Shown piece by piece: positions 25,928 through 34,041 of a stretch of DNA of 64,000 bases. The notes below the pieces were generated by a model that was not told the origin of the DNA, searched no databases, and saw only the letters and a list, made by a program, of their open reading frames with translations. Position 1 is the stretch's first letter. Each line of letters begins with the position of its first letter. The stretch is taken from contig FSRD01000001.1 in assembly GCA_900129675.1 (NCBI GenBank), positions 1-64,000 on the forward strand. The letters are read 5' to 3'. This DNA is from Bradyrhizobium erythrophlei. GTDB lineage: Bacteria; Pseudomonadota; Alphaproteobacteria; Rhizobiales; Xanthobacteraceae. The translations under genes and the position numbers were made by a program.

Positions 25928-26233
25928 ATGATGCCAAATCGACATGAGAGACGGCGCGTGAAGGTGGCTAGAGTTGAGATGATTGAGGTGAACAGGATTA
26001 AGGGCTGCATCTGTTGCTGGAATGGTTGCGATAAGGCCTATGACGACGAAATGCCGAAGGGATGGCAATGCATCCTCATGTTCGGCGACCCCGAGCCCGT
26101 GCTTGACATTCTCGAAATCAAGGATTGGAAGCGTGATGGCGCTCTTTGTCCCGAACACGCCGAAGCCGTGCAGAGCCTTCTAATCCCGCTCGGATTGGAA
26201 GTAATGACTCGCCCCAGCGAAGGGCAAGCATAG
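25928..26233 (+). CDS. Hypothetical Cys-containing protein
   Basis: 101 residues. Contains a CICCWNGC motif and a later LCPEHAEAV, a likely metal-binding arrangement (C-x-C-C-x3-C ... C-x2-H). GGAG precedes ATG 25928. Unknown family; likely a phage or element accessory protein. Confidence 0.55.
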   Translation: MMPNRHERRRVKVARVEMIEVNRIKGCICCWNGCDKAYDDEMPKGWQCILMFGDPEPVLDILEIKDWKRDGALCPEHAEAVQSLLIPLGLEVMTRPSEGQA

Positions 26234-26267
26234 AGTCCCTCCTTTTCAGGCGAGAAAATCGACATGG

Positions 26268-26304
26268 CCCCGGGCGCTTCGACGCGCCGGGGCTTTTGTC
26301 GTTT
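26268..26304 (+). terminator. Rho-independent terminator candidate
   Basis: Left arm CCCCGGGCGC, loop TTCGAC, right arm GCGCCGGGG (one bulge), followed by CTTTTGTCGTTTT. Lies 34 bp after the stop at 26233. Confidence 0.65.
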
Positions 26305-26344
26305 TGGGACCGCGCGGCCTGGCCGGGGGAATCCCGAGGGGCGA

Positions 26345-26747
26345 TTATTTTCACCAAGGCGCATGGGTTGTAGCGCCGGCCCAAAGGCGCATGGGGCGGG
26401 CGCTTCTCGCCTTTAGGGCCTCGGGGCATTAGTCTGGACCCTTGGCAATACCCGTAGCGTGCTTGGTGTTGTGCATCTCCGCCTCCGCCGCCGTTTTGTA
26501 AGCGGCCGCAGATACTTCGCCGTTTGTAAAGATTGCCACGGCCAAATAAGGAAGCCCTGGCTTCGGGGGATCGTAAACCGCAAACGTAATTCCAGCCATT
26601 TCTCGCCTCCTGCTTTTAGCGAGCCGACAAGCTAATGCTTAAGCGGTGCGCTTCGCAAACGGTTCGCCGGTGGCGGGCCTTTCGTCGTTTTAGGGCTATG
26701 CAAATCCAAGCGCCGGCAGGCGCCTGCGCGTTATTTTCACCAAGGCG
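26345..26747. repeat. Two 17-bp direct repeats in an intergenic stretch
   Basis: TTATTTTCACCAAGGCG occurs at 26345-26361 and 26731-26747. Upstream of both, about 50 bp away, are similar TCGTCGTTTTRGG segments, so the longer unit may be a degenerate duplication of roughly 75 bp that flanks the small gene at 26429. Confidence 0.55.
26429..26599 (-). CDS. Small hypothetical protein, 56 residues
   Basis: MAGITFAVYDPPKPGLPYLA, then VAIFTNGEVSAAAYKTAAEA and a short polar tail. ATG 26599 is preceded by GCAGGAGGCG at ideal spacing. Protein-like composition and a strong ribosome site support a real gene. Family unknown. Confidence 0.55.
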   Translation of the reverse strand: MAGITFAVYDPPKPGLPYLAVAIFTNGEVSAAAYKTAAEAEMHNTKHATGIAKGPD

Positions 26748-26820
26748 GGGGTATCGTGCCGCGAGATCGCGGGGCGCATCCTGAAGGCCCGCAAGGGCCG
26801 CGCGGGCATCAATCCGCTGG

Positions 26821-26842
26821 CCTGTCACGGTACCGTGACAGG
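26821..26842. promoter_or_regulatory. Perfect 22-bp palindrome upstream of the excision/integration genes
   Basis: Half-site CCTGTCACGGT followed by its exact reverse complement ACCGTGACAGG. A second CCGTGACA half-site lies about 60 bp downstream, and GGTGCGAATAT / ATATGTTCGCACC form a further imperfect inverted pair around it. Likely a regulator binding site controlling the RHH - excisionase - integrase genes. Confidence 0.65.
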
Positions 26843-26951
26843 TGCGAATATCTTTCGTTTCGGCGGTCGAACACATTGACGACAATTCAGATCGCCACCA
26901 CCGTGACACCAATATGTTCGCACCCACCATTTCCGGCAACTAAAGGCGACG

Positions 26952-27131
26952 ATGATGAGTCGAAATAAGACTGAACAGCCGCTGCAGCCGCTAACGGTCC
27001 GGCTGCCTTCCGACGTCATGACATGGCTTGAAAACGAAGCCACCCGCTACGGCGCAAGCCAGAATTCCGAGGTCATTCGCAGCCTTCGGGCCCGCATGGA
27101 TGCCGCCGAGCCGAAGAAGGCGGCCGGCTAA
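26952..27131 (+). CDS. Arc-like ribbon-helix-helix protein
   Basis: 59 residues (ATG 26952, with a second ATG immediately following). LQPLTVRLPSDVMTWLENEA then RYGASQNSEVIRSLRARMDA is a standard Arc/MetJ RHH with an R-L-P strand and a conserved helix-2 N-S-E-V-I-R. Its stop abuts the next ATG (TAAATG). Probable regulator of the integrase operon. Confidence 0.75.
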   Translation: MMSRNKTEQPLQPLTVRLPSDVMTWLENEATRYGASQNSEVIRSLRARMDAAEPKKAAG

Positions 27132-27374
27132 ATGCCGCGCCAAGTCGCGCTTCCGCCGACACTCGCGCCTCGTCTTATCGGGCGGGACGCGGCTGCGGCG
27201 TATGTGTGCCTCTCGCCCCATACGTTTGATGACCTGGTCGACCGCAAGCTGATGCCGAAGCCGCGCATTCTTGGCGACAAGCGCCGCGCCTGGGACGTTC
27301 GCGAGCTTGACGCAGCCGCCGACGCACTGCCGCATGACGGCGAGCTAACCGCCAGCGATGAGGGATGGGAATAG
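27132..27374 (+). CDS. Excisionase / AlpA-like helix-turn-helix protein
   Basis: 80 residues. LAPRLIGRDAAAAYVCLSPH followed by TFDDLVDRKLMPKPRILGDK and RAWDVRELDAAADAL fits the MerR-like winged helix of AlpA/Xis proteins. It lies immediately 5' of the integrase and overlaps its earliest start, the usual Xis position. Expected to bend attachment-site DNA or activate integrase; function inferred from fold and place. Confidence 0.7.
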   Translation: MPRQVALPPTLAPRLIGRDAAAAYVCLSPHTFDDLVDRKLMPKPRILGDKRRAWDVRELDAAADALPHDGELTASDEGWE

Positions 27375-27376
27375 CG

Positions 27377-28465
27377 ATGCCCCGCAAGCTCCCGCCGAAT
27401 GTCGAGCGCAACCAAGTCAAGGGCCACACCTATCTGTCGTTCCGGCTCGGCAAAGGGCCGCGCATTCGATTGCCCGACGATCCGACCTCGCAAGAGTTTC
27501 GCGACGCTTACGCGGCCGCGATGGCGGGCGAGACCGCGGTCAAGCCGAGCATTAAGAAGGATGCGCCCGGTACCATCGGCGCGCTGATCGCGAGCTATAA
27601 GGCAAGTGGTCAATTCACGGGGCTGGGTGAAACCTCGAAAACCGGCTACATGTCGCGGCTCGAGTCCATCCGCGTCGATCACGGCCATCGCGCCGTCGCT
27701 GGTCTCACCAAGGACCGCATCCAGACCTTCATTCTCGACCCGCTCACTGATCGGCCGGGCGCTGCGCTCGACACCATCAAGAAGCTGCGCATTCTGATCA
27801 AGCACGCGATCGACAAGGGTTGGCTCAAGTACGATCCGTCGACCGGCATCAAGAGGCCGAAGGGCAAGGAGATCCGGGCCTGGACCGATGCCGAGCTTTT
27901 GGCCTATGAGCGGCGCTGGCCGATCGGGAAGAAGCAGCGCACCGCCTACGCCCTCATGTTGAATATGGGAACAGCCCGCGTCGACACCCATCTCCTGACA
28001 TGGAATCAGGTCGACGACGGCGCCTGTTATCGTCGGCACAAGACCGGCGTCGCGGTCGACATGGCCGTGAGTGAGGATCTGCAGAAAGCGCTAGCGGCCA
28101 CGCCGCGCAAGCACGTCTGCGTCATTACCACCGCATACGAGAAGCCCTTCACGGTCGACGGTTTCAGCGGCTTCATGCGCGATGCTATCCGCGCCGCGGG
28201 CTTGCCGCTCGGCTGCCAGCCGCACGGCCTGCGCAAGACGCTCGGCCGGATGCTCGCTGATGCCGGCGTATCAGCTCATGACATCATGGCGGCGCTCGGT
28301 CACACGACCTTGGCCGAGGCGGAGCGCTACACCCGAGAAGCCGACCGCAGGCGCGGCGGACACCGCGCCGTCCTGCAACTAAACGACCATAGAGAGAACA
28401 AACCTCCCCAAACCGTCTCCAAGCGTTTGGGGAAATCGGTAAAAAAGGAAGGAAAAACAGAATGA
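27377..28465 (+). CDS. Tyrosine recombinase / phage integrase
   Basis: About 362 residues from ATG 27377 (an in-frame ATG at 27365 is possible). The N-terminal SAM-like DNA-binding domain is followed by the catalytic domain: R in MGTARVDTHLLTW, the HGLRKT box, LGHTTLAEAERYT with the conserved His and the nucleophile Tyr. A complete catalytic set suggests activity. It ends 13 bp from a tRNA-Glu 3' fragment, a typical attachment site. Confidence 0.92.
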   Translation: MPRKLPPNVERNQVKGHTYLSFRLGKGPRIRLPDDPTSQEFRDAYAAAMAGETAVKPSIKKDAPGTIGALIASYKASGQFTGLGETSKTGYMSRLESIRVDHGHRAVAGLTKDRIQTFILDPLTDRPGAALDTIKKLRILIKHAIDKGWLKYDPSTGIKRPKGKEIRAWTDAELLAYERRWPIGKKQRTAYALMLNMGTARVDTHLLTWNQVDDGACYRRHKTGVAVDMAVSEDLQKALAATPRKHVCVITTAYEKPFTVDGFSGFMRDAIRAAGLPLGCQPHGLRKTLGRMLADAGVSAHDIMAALGHTTLAEAERYTREADRRRGGHRAVLQLNDHRENKPPQTVSKRLGKSVKKEGKTE

Positions 28466-28477
28466 TATGGACACGGT

Positions 28478-28528
28478 TGGCGCTCCCTAGGGGAATCGAA
28501 CCCCTGTTTCAGCCTTGTGAGAGGGCTG
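28478..28528 (-). other. tRNA-Glu 3' fragment, probable attachment-site core
   Basis: On the minus strand this reads as the 3' half of a tRNA: anticodon stem CAGCC/GGCTG, loop containing CTCTCAC (anticodon CTC) with two extra A, T-arm AGGGG-TTCGATT-CCCCT, acceptor AGGGAGC, G, CCA. The 5' half (GCTCCCT, D-arm) is absent, so it is not a functional tRNA. It sits beside the integrase, as expected for an att site. Confidence 0.7.
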
Positions 28529-28973
28529 AACAGCGAACGGTTCGTTCGCCAACGTTCGGTGAGGTTTCAACGCTCCTCGCAAGGCACTGCAAGGACTCAA
28601 TTTTTTCTGCCCGATCGAAATCGAGTATCGGGAAAATTGTGGTACGAAGCGTGGTACGAAGGAAAAGCCCACAAGGAATATGTAAGAAAACGCCGGTTTT
28701 GTTGGTAGCGAGAGAGCGCTACCCACGTTCCCCCCGACCCATTTTCGCTGAGTTTTTGGTATCCGTGGCTTAAACGCCGAGCATCCGGACCTCGGGGTCG
28801 CGCTCGCCTGGCTCGACCGCCCCGAAGCCAGTATGGCCGCGAAGTCCCGTTGCTTCTCCCCTTGTGGGAGAATGAGGTTGCATGTAACCACTTCATCTTA
28901 CAGGGGAAACCAAAGGTGGTGTCCGTATGGTATCCCCTGCACGCGGTTCCCCGTGCGTATATTTTGATGCCGA
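28529..28973. other. Stretch without a recognisable gene
   Basis: No frame with a family motif. Contains a short GTGGTACGAAG duplication near 28640-28660. Lies between the tRNA fragment and the membrane-protein operon. Confidence 0.5.
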
Positions 28974-29216
28974 TCACTGCGGCGGTTTCGGCAATGAGCT
29001 AAGGTACGCGGCCGCCGCCACTGCTGACAGCATAGCGATAACGACGGATGCAAGCATGTAGTTTGCATTGCGGATGGTCGCATGCGCGGCGTTCAATTGC
29101 GCCTGTGCCTGCCTCCAGATCGCTTCAGCTTTCGCGCTGAGGTGGTCGAGCGCGTCCTCGCGCTTCTGCATCTCCTGCGCCAGCTCGCCGAGGCTCATCG
29201 CCTTCGGGTCCTTCAT
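28974..29216 (-). CDS. Small single-span membrane protein
   Basis: 80 residues: an N-terminal charged helix (LGELAQEMQKREDALDHLSA) and a C-terminal membrane segment (YMLASVVIAMLSAVAAAAYL). ATG 29216 overlaps the stop of the upstream gene (ATGA). Third gene of a membrane-protein operon; role unknown. Confidence 0.65.
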   Translation of the reverse strand: MKDPKAMSLGELAQEMQKREDALDHLSAKAEAIWRQAQAQLNAAHATIRNANYMLASVVIAMLSAVAAAAYLSSLPKPPQ

Positions 29217-29719
29217 CGCTTCGCCCCTTTACCCGAGCGCCCTTTCTTCGCAGGCGGAAGGACTTTCTTTTCGGCGTAGTATCTGCAGTACGCGCCGACA
29301 CCCACCTTCAAAGCAGCCAGCATGCAGACCGCTACGAGCGAAGTTGCGAGCCCAAGTGCAACGTTGAAGGTAGATGCGATGACTGACGCAATCGATGAGA
29401 TCACGACAGTCTGGCTGTGCTTTCCACTACCTGACAAGAAGAACGCTGAGCGGATAGGCGCATACCGCCTGCTGTTGGTGCACAACAGAGAATGAATTTC
29501 TTTCTCAACATTGCGAAGCAAACTCGGGCGCTGCTTTGGAACTACAGCTTTCAAGGCTGCCTTCGCGAACTTGACTCGGATCACTTCTCCATTTCGCGCG
29601 ACGTACTGGGCGTATGCGTCCAGATTATCGTCCCAATCACGCAATGTGAGATGTCCCGGAGCATGCGCGGCTATGATGCGGCGCAACCCCGCCTCCGTGA
29701 ACCCCAGTCCCTCGATCAC
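29213..29719 (-). CDS. Membrane-associated hypothetical protein
   Basis: 168 residues from GTG 29719 with GAGGGGCGAG upstream. The N-terminal half is soluble (LRRIIAAHAPGHLTLRDWDD, LLRNVEKEIHSLLCTNSRR). The C-terminal half has two adjacent hydrophobic segments (VVISSIASVIASTFNVALGL, ATSLVAVCMLAALKVGVGAY), then a basic tail. No family recognised. Confidence 0.6.
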   Translation of the reverse strand: MIEGLGFTEAGLRRIIAAHAPGHLTLRDWDDNLDAYAQYVARNGEVIRVKFAKAALKAVVPKQRPSLLRNVEKEIHSLLCTNSRRYAPIRSAFFLSGSGKHSQTVVISSIASVIASTFNVALGLATSLVAVCMLAALKVGVGAYCRYYAEKKVLPPAKKGRSGKGAKR

Positions 29720-29735
29720 GCTCGCCCCTCGCTTT

Positions 29736-30596
29736 TCAGAAAAGTAAAGAGATGTTGGTCTTCAGGACGTTGAAGATGATCCGCGCAACGCGAAGAAAGA
29801 CGCCGAGCGAAGGTACAAGCAGGCAAACCAGACCGAGCAGGTAGCATAGACCTGTCAGCCATCGAGCTAACCACAATCGATTATCGAGCCAAGCGAAATG
29901 CAGATGGAGAACTCCATTGTTGATATGACCTTTTTGCTCCTCGGTTATCGGCGATCCGCCTTTTTCGTAGCGGTCTCGCATCCGGATGTACTCGGCGCGA
30001 TATCGAGACGCACGGAGTACATCTTCAAGCTTCTCGTATTTGAAGTCTTTTGTGACGCGCGCGGCGTCCAAAACATAGGGTGTTACATGGCCATACCCTT
30101 TCACTTCAGCGGGACAGAACAGACCGTAAAGGCCCTGGCCCGCTGCGATTGCGCAAGCGCCGACGTAAACCAACATCAATTTCGGTGCGACACCAAACTG
30201 GGCTTGGTCTGCCCCGGTGAATTGGGCGGCAAGCTGCAGGAAATCGGCAACGTTCTTATTAAAGATGATGAGGTACCCTATCAGCGGCAAAAGAACAGTC
30301 ACCTTTGCGGCCGACGACTTTCCAACTGCTCTTAGCCGCGACCAAGTCAAAACGGAATTTTTGCCGCCTTGTGTTGGCCTCGCGGGCAACCTCCCCTTCC
30401 AAATGTCATCCCACCATTTCACGCCCATCATCGTGCCCCCGCCCGCACGGTCGCCAATTTGGGACTTACTGCCTAGGCTTATCAACCAATGGGTGTGCTT
30501 TATCCACGCATTTCGCGCGTGATCAAGCGAAGCCTGTAGGTGCTGCTGCAGTTCGCGAGCGGAAGACCAGCCGTTGAAGTCGGGATGGCTCGGCAT
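29736..30596 (-). CDS. Multi-span membrane protein of unknown function
   Basis: 286 residues from ATG 30596 (a TTG at 30674 would add 26). A soluble N-terminus with a coiled helix (ARELQQHLQASLDHARNAWI) is followed by membrane segments at roughly VTVLLPLIGYLIIF, LMLVYVGACAIAAGQGLYGL and LTGLCYLLGLVCLLVPSLGV. The central soluble part is charged. First gene of the operon; in a defence-rich setting a membrane effector is conceivable but not shown. Confidence 0.6.
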   Translation of the reverse strand: MPSHPDFNGWSSARELQQHLQASLDHARNAWIKHTHWLISLGSKSQIGDRAGGGTMMGVKWWDDIWKGRLPARPTQGGKNSVLTWSRLRAVGKSSAAKVTVLLPLIGYLIIFNKNVADFLQLAAQFTGADQAQFGVAPKLMLVYVGACAIAAGQGLYGLFCPAEVKGYGHVTPYVLDAARVTKDFKYEKLEDVLRASRYRAEYIRMRDRYEKGGSPITEEQKGHINNGVLHLHFAWLDNRLWLARWLTGLCYLLGLVCLLVPSLGVFLRVARIIFNVLKTNISLLF

Positions 30597-30964
30597 GTTG
30601 CCGTCGCTGCATGTAGATCGGGGACCGCTGCTCAGGTCCTCGAACACGGAGACCTCGTGCGGCGCGCGCTGCAACAGCGCGTAGAGTCACTTGTCGGTCC
30701 AAAGAAACTCGGCGCGTCGGCCACCTTGCTCTTCCCAGCCTAAAACGAAATATTTCGGCGAACCTTCTACCGCCGCCGCGCTCGGATATGCTGGGCCCTC
30801 CGAAATTATTGCCTCCCCCCGCCCTGATCACAGTTGTCGACCTCGCGCGGCCCGTGCGGTTGCTGCGGTGGCCCATTGTTGATAGTGCGCATAACTCGCG
30901 AATTGCCCTTGCGACTCACGCCGAAGTTGTACCTACCTCAGCTAATTATTGAGGAGACAACCCT
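30597..30964. other. Divergent intergenic region without a recognisable gene
   Basis: Between the leftward membrane operon and the rightward DUF5343 gene. No frame with motifs. It should hold the promoters for both. Confidence 0.5.
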
Positions 30965-31609
30965 TTGGCGACATATCCGTACACGCCCGTTACCGGGAAA
31001 TTGAAGTTTTTGCTGCAGAAAATACGTTCAACCGGAATACCCCCGAAGCTTTCAGCAGCTCACCTTAAGACTCTTGGTTTTAATTCGAGCAACGATCCGA
31101 GCATGATCGGTGTGATGAAGTTCATCGGGTTGGTTGACGGCTCGGGCATACCCACGCCGCTGTGGAGTGAATATCGAGGGCAAACGCATCGAGCAGTCCT
31201 TGGGAAGGCAATAAAGCAAGGTTACTCTGACTTATTCGCCCTCTACCCGGATGCGAATAGCCGATCACTGGCCGATCTTACCCACGTATTCAGCACAAGC
31301 TCCACGGGGGGAGAACAGGTCATCAAGCAGACCGTCGGGACGTTCAAAGCACTTGTCGATGAAGCTCACTTTCCGTCAGCAGATACTGTCAGTGCGAATA
31401 TCCTTTCAACCGGCCCCTTGCATACACCTGCAGCACCATCAATGGCCCCGACGTTACCAGCGCAGAATACTGGCGCATCTCCTCCACATCCCGCCGTGCA
31501 CATCGACATCCAAATCCACATCTCTCCCGAGTCTTCCTCAGAGCAGATCGACAAAATCTTTGAAAGCATGGCGAAGCACCTATATGGATCGAAGACGGCG
31601 ACCGCATAG
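30965..31609 (+). CDS. DUF5343 family protein
   Basis: 214 residues from TTG 30965, with GAGGAG upstream. The N-terminal half matches DUF5343: YPYTPVTGKLKFLLQKIRST, then LKTLGFNSSNDPSMIGVMKF and IGLVDGSGIPTPLWSEYRG. The fold looks like a duplicated winged helix. A Pro-rich linker leads to a C-terminal segment (IDIQIHISPESSSEQIDKIF) often found in proteins paired with HEPN-like partners. The next gene starts 3 bp later, so the two are co-translated. Function of the family is unknown; genomic association with defence islands is my recollection. Confidence 0.8.
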   Translation: MATYPYTPVTGKLKFLLQKIRSTGIPPKLSAAHLKTLGFNSSNDPSMIGVMKFIGLVDGSGIPTPLWSEYRGQTHRAVLGKAIKQGYSDLFALYPDANSRSLADLTHVFSTSSTGGEQVIKQTVGTFKALVDEAHFPSADTVSANILSTGPLHTPAAPSMAPTLPAQNTGASPPHPAVHIDIQIHISPESSSEQIDKIFESMAKHLYGSKTATA

Positions 31610-31612
31610 ATC

Positions 31613-32128
31613 ATGACCTCGGTGCGAAATATATTCGCCGCGGCTCAGGCGATCAGCGCTGACGTTGAGCGCGAATTGGGACCTCCGGAGGAAGGAGTCG
31701 TGCCCAATTCGCATCAGGTAATCATGAAATCCCTCACCAATGATACACGAAGCTACATCGTGGCCATCGCTCAGCAGATCAATGGGTCGTATGAGAAGGG
31801 GTGGTACGATGCTTGCGCGGTTATGATCCGACGACTAATCGAGACGCTCATCATTGAGACCTACGAAAAGCACGGTGTCGCCCATAAGATAAAAGGTGCA
31901 GGTGGGGACTATCTGTTCCTTAGAGACCTAATCGCCGCAACGTTGAACGAGACGACGTGGAGTCCGAGCCGAAATCTCAAGGCGGCCCTTCCGAAGCTCA
32001 AGGATGTGGGCGACAAATCCTCCCACAACAGGTTCTTCGTCGCAAAGCGGGGCGACATACAGCCTTTGATCGCCGATATTCGGAGCGTCGTTCAAGAGCT
32101 ATTATTTCAGAGCGGCTTAAAGAAGTAG
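31613..32128 (+). CDS. DUF4145 / HEPN-like partner of the DUF5343 protein
   Basis: 171 residues. WYDACAVMIRRLIETLIIET and YEKHGVAHKIKG, then a late GDKSSHNRFFVAKRGDIQPL, follow the DUF4145/HEPN helical pattern (A-x-x-x-I-R-R-L-x-E-x-L ... H-N). HEPN proteins are frequently RNases in toxin or defence systems, but the exact R-x4-6-H motif is not certain here. It forms a tight two-gene unit with DUF5343. Confidence 0.65.
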   Translation: MTSVRNIFAAAQAISADVERELGPPEEGVVPNSHQVIMKSLTNDTRSYIVAIAQQINGSYEKGWYDACAVMIRRLIETLIIETYEKHGVAHKIKGAGGDYLFLRDLIAATLNETTWSPSRNLKAALPKLKDVGDKSSHNRFFVAKRGDIQPLIADIRSVVQELLFQSGLKK

Positions 32129-32508
32129 TTGCATCCGCGCGGATCGCATGTTCGTTGCCGATGCGCCGATCTATCTCGGCGCTCCAATTGATGGGCGCAG
32201 GCTCGACATGCGGTTGCCGGGTTGCCGGGCCTGAGAAAACCATGGTCGTACGAAGTCCAAATAACATAGTTGGCATCAAAACGACTGACTTACTAACACG
32301 ATGGCGGCGCAACCTTAACGATCTCCTACTCCCGAAAGGCGCTGGCGGGTCCATCCAGCATCATTCAGGCCGGATGTTTCTTGTGAGTCAACAGCGGGCG
32401 AACCAACGCGCACGGCCTTTAGGTCCGATCTACCCTTAACAGCGGACCTATCCACACCCACGACGCCCGGTAGCCCGCCCCCGGACCGCCCCCCAACCGA
32501 TAGATAAT
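32129..32508. other. Stretch without a recognisable gene
   Basis: Open frames here lack motifs, and the sequence looks like degraded DNA. Nothing else visible. Confidence 0.5.
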
Positions 32509-32952
32509 TTGTACATCGGCCAACGCTCGGCTTTCATACGAGCATGGGCACGAAATCACGAGAAACCATCTAGCTCGGTCCGGGCGTCGGCGGAGCGGGC
32601 CGCCGAAGCACGCAAGGAAGCCGACCGGCTCGCCGTCGAGGCGTGGAACAAGCGCATGCTCGGCTTTCAGGGTCCGGCGCAGCCGTCCCCCGCGCTCGGT
32701 GATGCGCTCAATGCCGGTTACCTGTATCTTGAGGTCAAATGCCTCGGCTGCGACACGCATCAAACCATCGCGCTGGATATCGTCCGGCGACCGAAGACGA
32801 TGCCGATCCATGAGCTGGAGCGCTACATGCGCTGCGAGGACTGCTCGGAGGTGCGAGGTTATCCGTACAAGCGCAGCCATCTGGTGGCGCTGCGGCCAAC
32901 GAAGATTTCGGCGAGTGATCCGCCGTCAACGTGGTGGCCGGGTGAAAGGTAA
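32509..32952 (+). CDS. Conserved hypothetical zinc-ribbon-like protein
   Basis: 147 residues from TTG 32509, start uncertain. A charged helix (RAAEARKEADRLAVEAWNKR) precedes two Cys pairs: LEVKCLGCDTHQTIALDIVR and RYMRCEDCSEVRGYPYKRSH. The C-x2-C ... C-x2-C arrangement suggests one zinc ribbon. I recall this as a widespread Bradyrhizobium hypothetical, so it may be host rather than element DNA. Confidence 0.7.
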   Translation: MYIGQRSAFIRAWARNHEKPSSSVRASAERAAEARKEADRLAVEAWNKRMLGFQGPAQPSPALGDALNAGYLYLEVKCLGCDTHQTIALDIVRRPKTMPIHELERYMRCEDCSEVRGYPYKRSHLVALRPTKISASDPPSTWWPGER

Positions 32953-33004
32953 CCCGATTAATTCAATTCGGTTGACTCGAACGATTTTATCGACAGGGGC
33001 GGTA

Positions 33005-33784
33005 ATGCCAGCGGCGCACACGGAAACCGGACTAATCGCAGATTGGAAGTCGCTTTGTGCGGACGTCGCGACATGCGCGGTGGCAATCTTCGAGACAGCC
33101 GAAGTAAAGATCACTCCGCAGGGGTTTGCCGATCCGCAATTTCTCGCCTTAACGCTACTCGCTCGCACGCTTTCGAACCTCAAGGGCGCGGCTATCCTGC
33201 TCGACGCACGCCGGATCATTGAGGCGCGGACGATAACCCGGTGCTGCTTCGAAAATCTCTACTGGATGGTTGGGCTCGTCGAGCACGGGCCCGAGTTTGT
33301 AAAACGGATGCGCGACGACGAGTTGAGCCACAGGAAGGCGACCGGACAAGCGCTCTTTGAGCTGGATTTGGCGCTTGACGACGACGTCGAGGATCGACTG
33401 CGCGAGTTTATGCGTGATCTCAACAAGCGAGGTTTGGTTGGCAAGACGCTTAGCCCGAAAGCCGTCTCCGCCTTTCGCAAAGATTTCGGCAAGACCTATG
33501 TCTTCTATTCGCAACTTTCGTCTGACTCAGCGCATCCGTCCGTCACAGCCCTCAACCGCTATACTGTCGCCAATCATCTAGCGGGGCCGGGCTTCGACGT
33601 TGAGCCCCTTGTACGACCCGACGAGATAATCGAAACCTACGAATACCTAGCAATGTCCTGCATTGGCGTGTGTGTCGGCGTAAATCAGATTATCGGTGGC
33701 ACAAAGGGCGGCGAGCGCCTCAATAGCTTGGCAGATCGCAAAGACGCCTTATCAATTGCGGCGGCAGCCCTGAGGAAGGCTTGA
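33005..33784 (+). CDS. DUF5677-like protein
   Basis: 259 residues from ATG 33005. All-helical, with EARTITRCCFENLYWMVGLV and, later, SQLSSDSAHPSVTALNRY, which match the DUF5677 pattern (A-R-x-x-x-R-x-x-x-E-x-x ... S-x-x-x-H). These resemble HEPN-type four-helix proteins. Function unknown. It is the third rightward gene here with a HEPN-like helical layout or partner, suggesting a functional theme. Confidence 0.65.
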   Translation: MPAAHTETGLIADWKSLCADVATCAVAIFETAEVKITPQGFADPQFLALTLLARTLSNLKGAAILLDARRIIEARTITRCCFENLYWMVGLVEHGPEFVKRMRDDELSHRKATGQALFELDLALDDDVEDRLREFMRDLNKRGLVGKTLSPKAVSAFRKDFGKTYVFYSQLSSDSAHPSVTALNRYTVANHLAGPGFDVEPLVRPDEIIETYEYLAMSCIGVCVGVNQIIGGTKGGERLNSLADRKDALSIAAAALRKA

Positions 33785-33845
33785 CAAGGGTCTAAGGTAG
33801 GCGCGAACGCTTTGCACATCATCTTTCATGCGAGACATCTAATCG

Positions 33846-34041
33846 ATGTGCAATCTCTACTCGATCACCACCAACCAAGAGGCCATCCGCGCGCTCTTTT
33901 ACGTGATCAACCGCTACGTCGGCAACCTGCCGCCGATGCCCGGCGTCTTTCCGGACTATCCGGCCCCTGTGGTGCGCAACGTTGGCGATGATCGCGAACT
34001 GACAATGATGCGCTGGGGCATGCCGCCACCGCCGCGCACAG
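33846..34041 (+). pseudogene. SRAP (YedK/HMCES-like) protein, N-terminal fragment
   Basis: Starts MCNLYSITTNQEAIRALF with Cys2, the residue that crosslinks abasic sites in this family, and continues to ELTMMRWGMPPPPRT. There the similarity ends abruptly at about codon 65, and the frame runs into the complement of another gene. About 65 of the usual 200-250 residues remain, so it is dead. Confidence 0.85.

Noticed and set aside
28478..28528. Functional tRNA-Glu gene
   Set aside because: The acceptor 5' strand and D-arm are absent and the anticodon loop has two extra bases. Only the 3' half is present.
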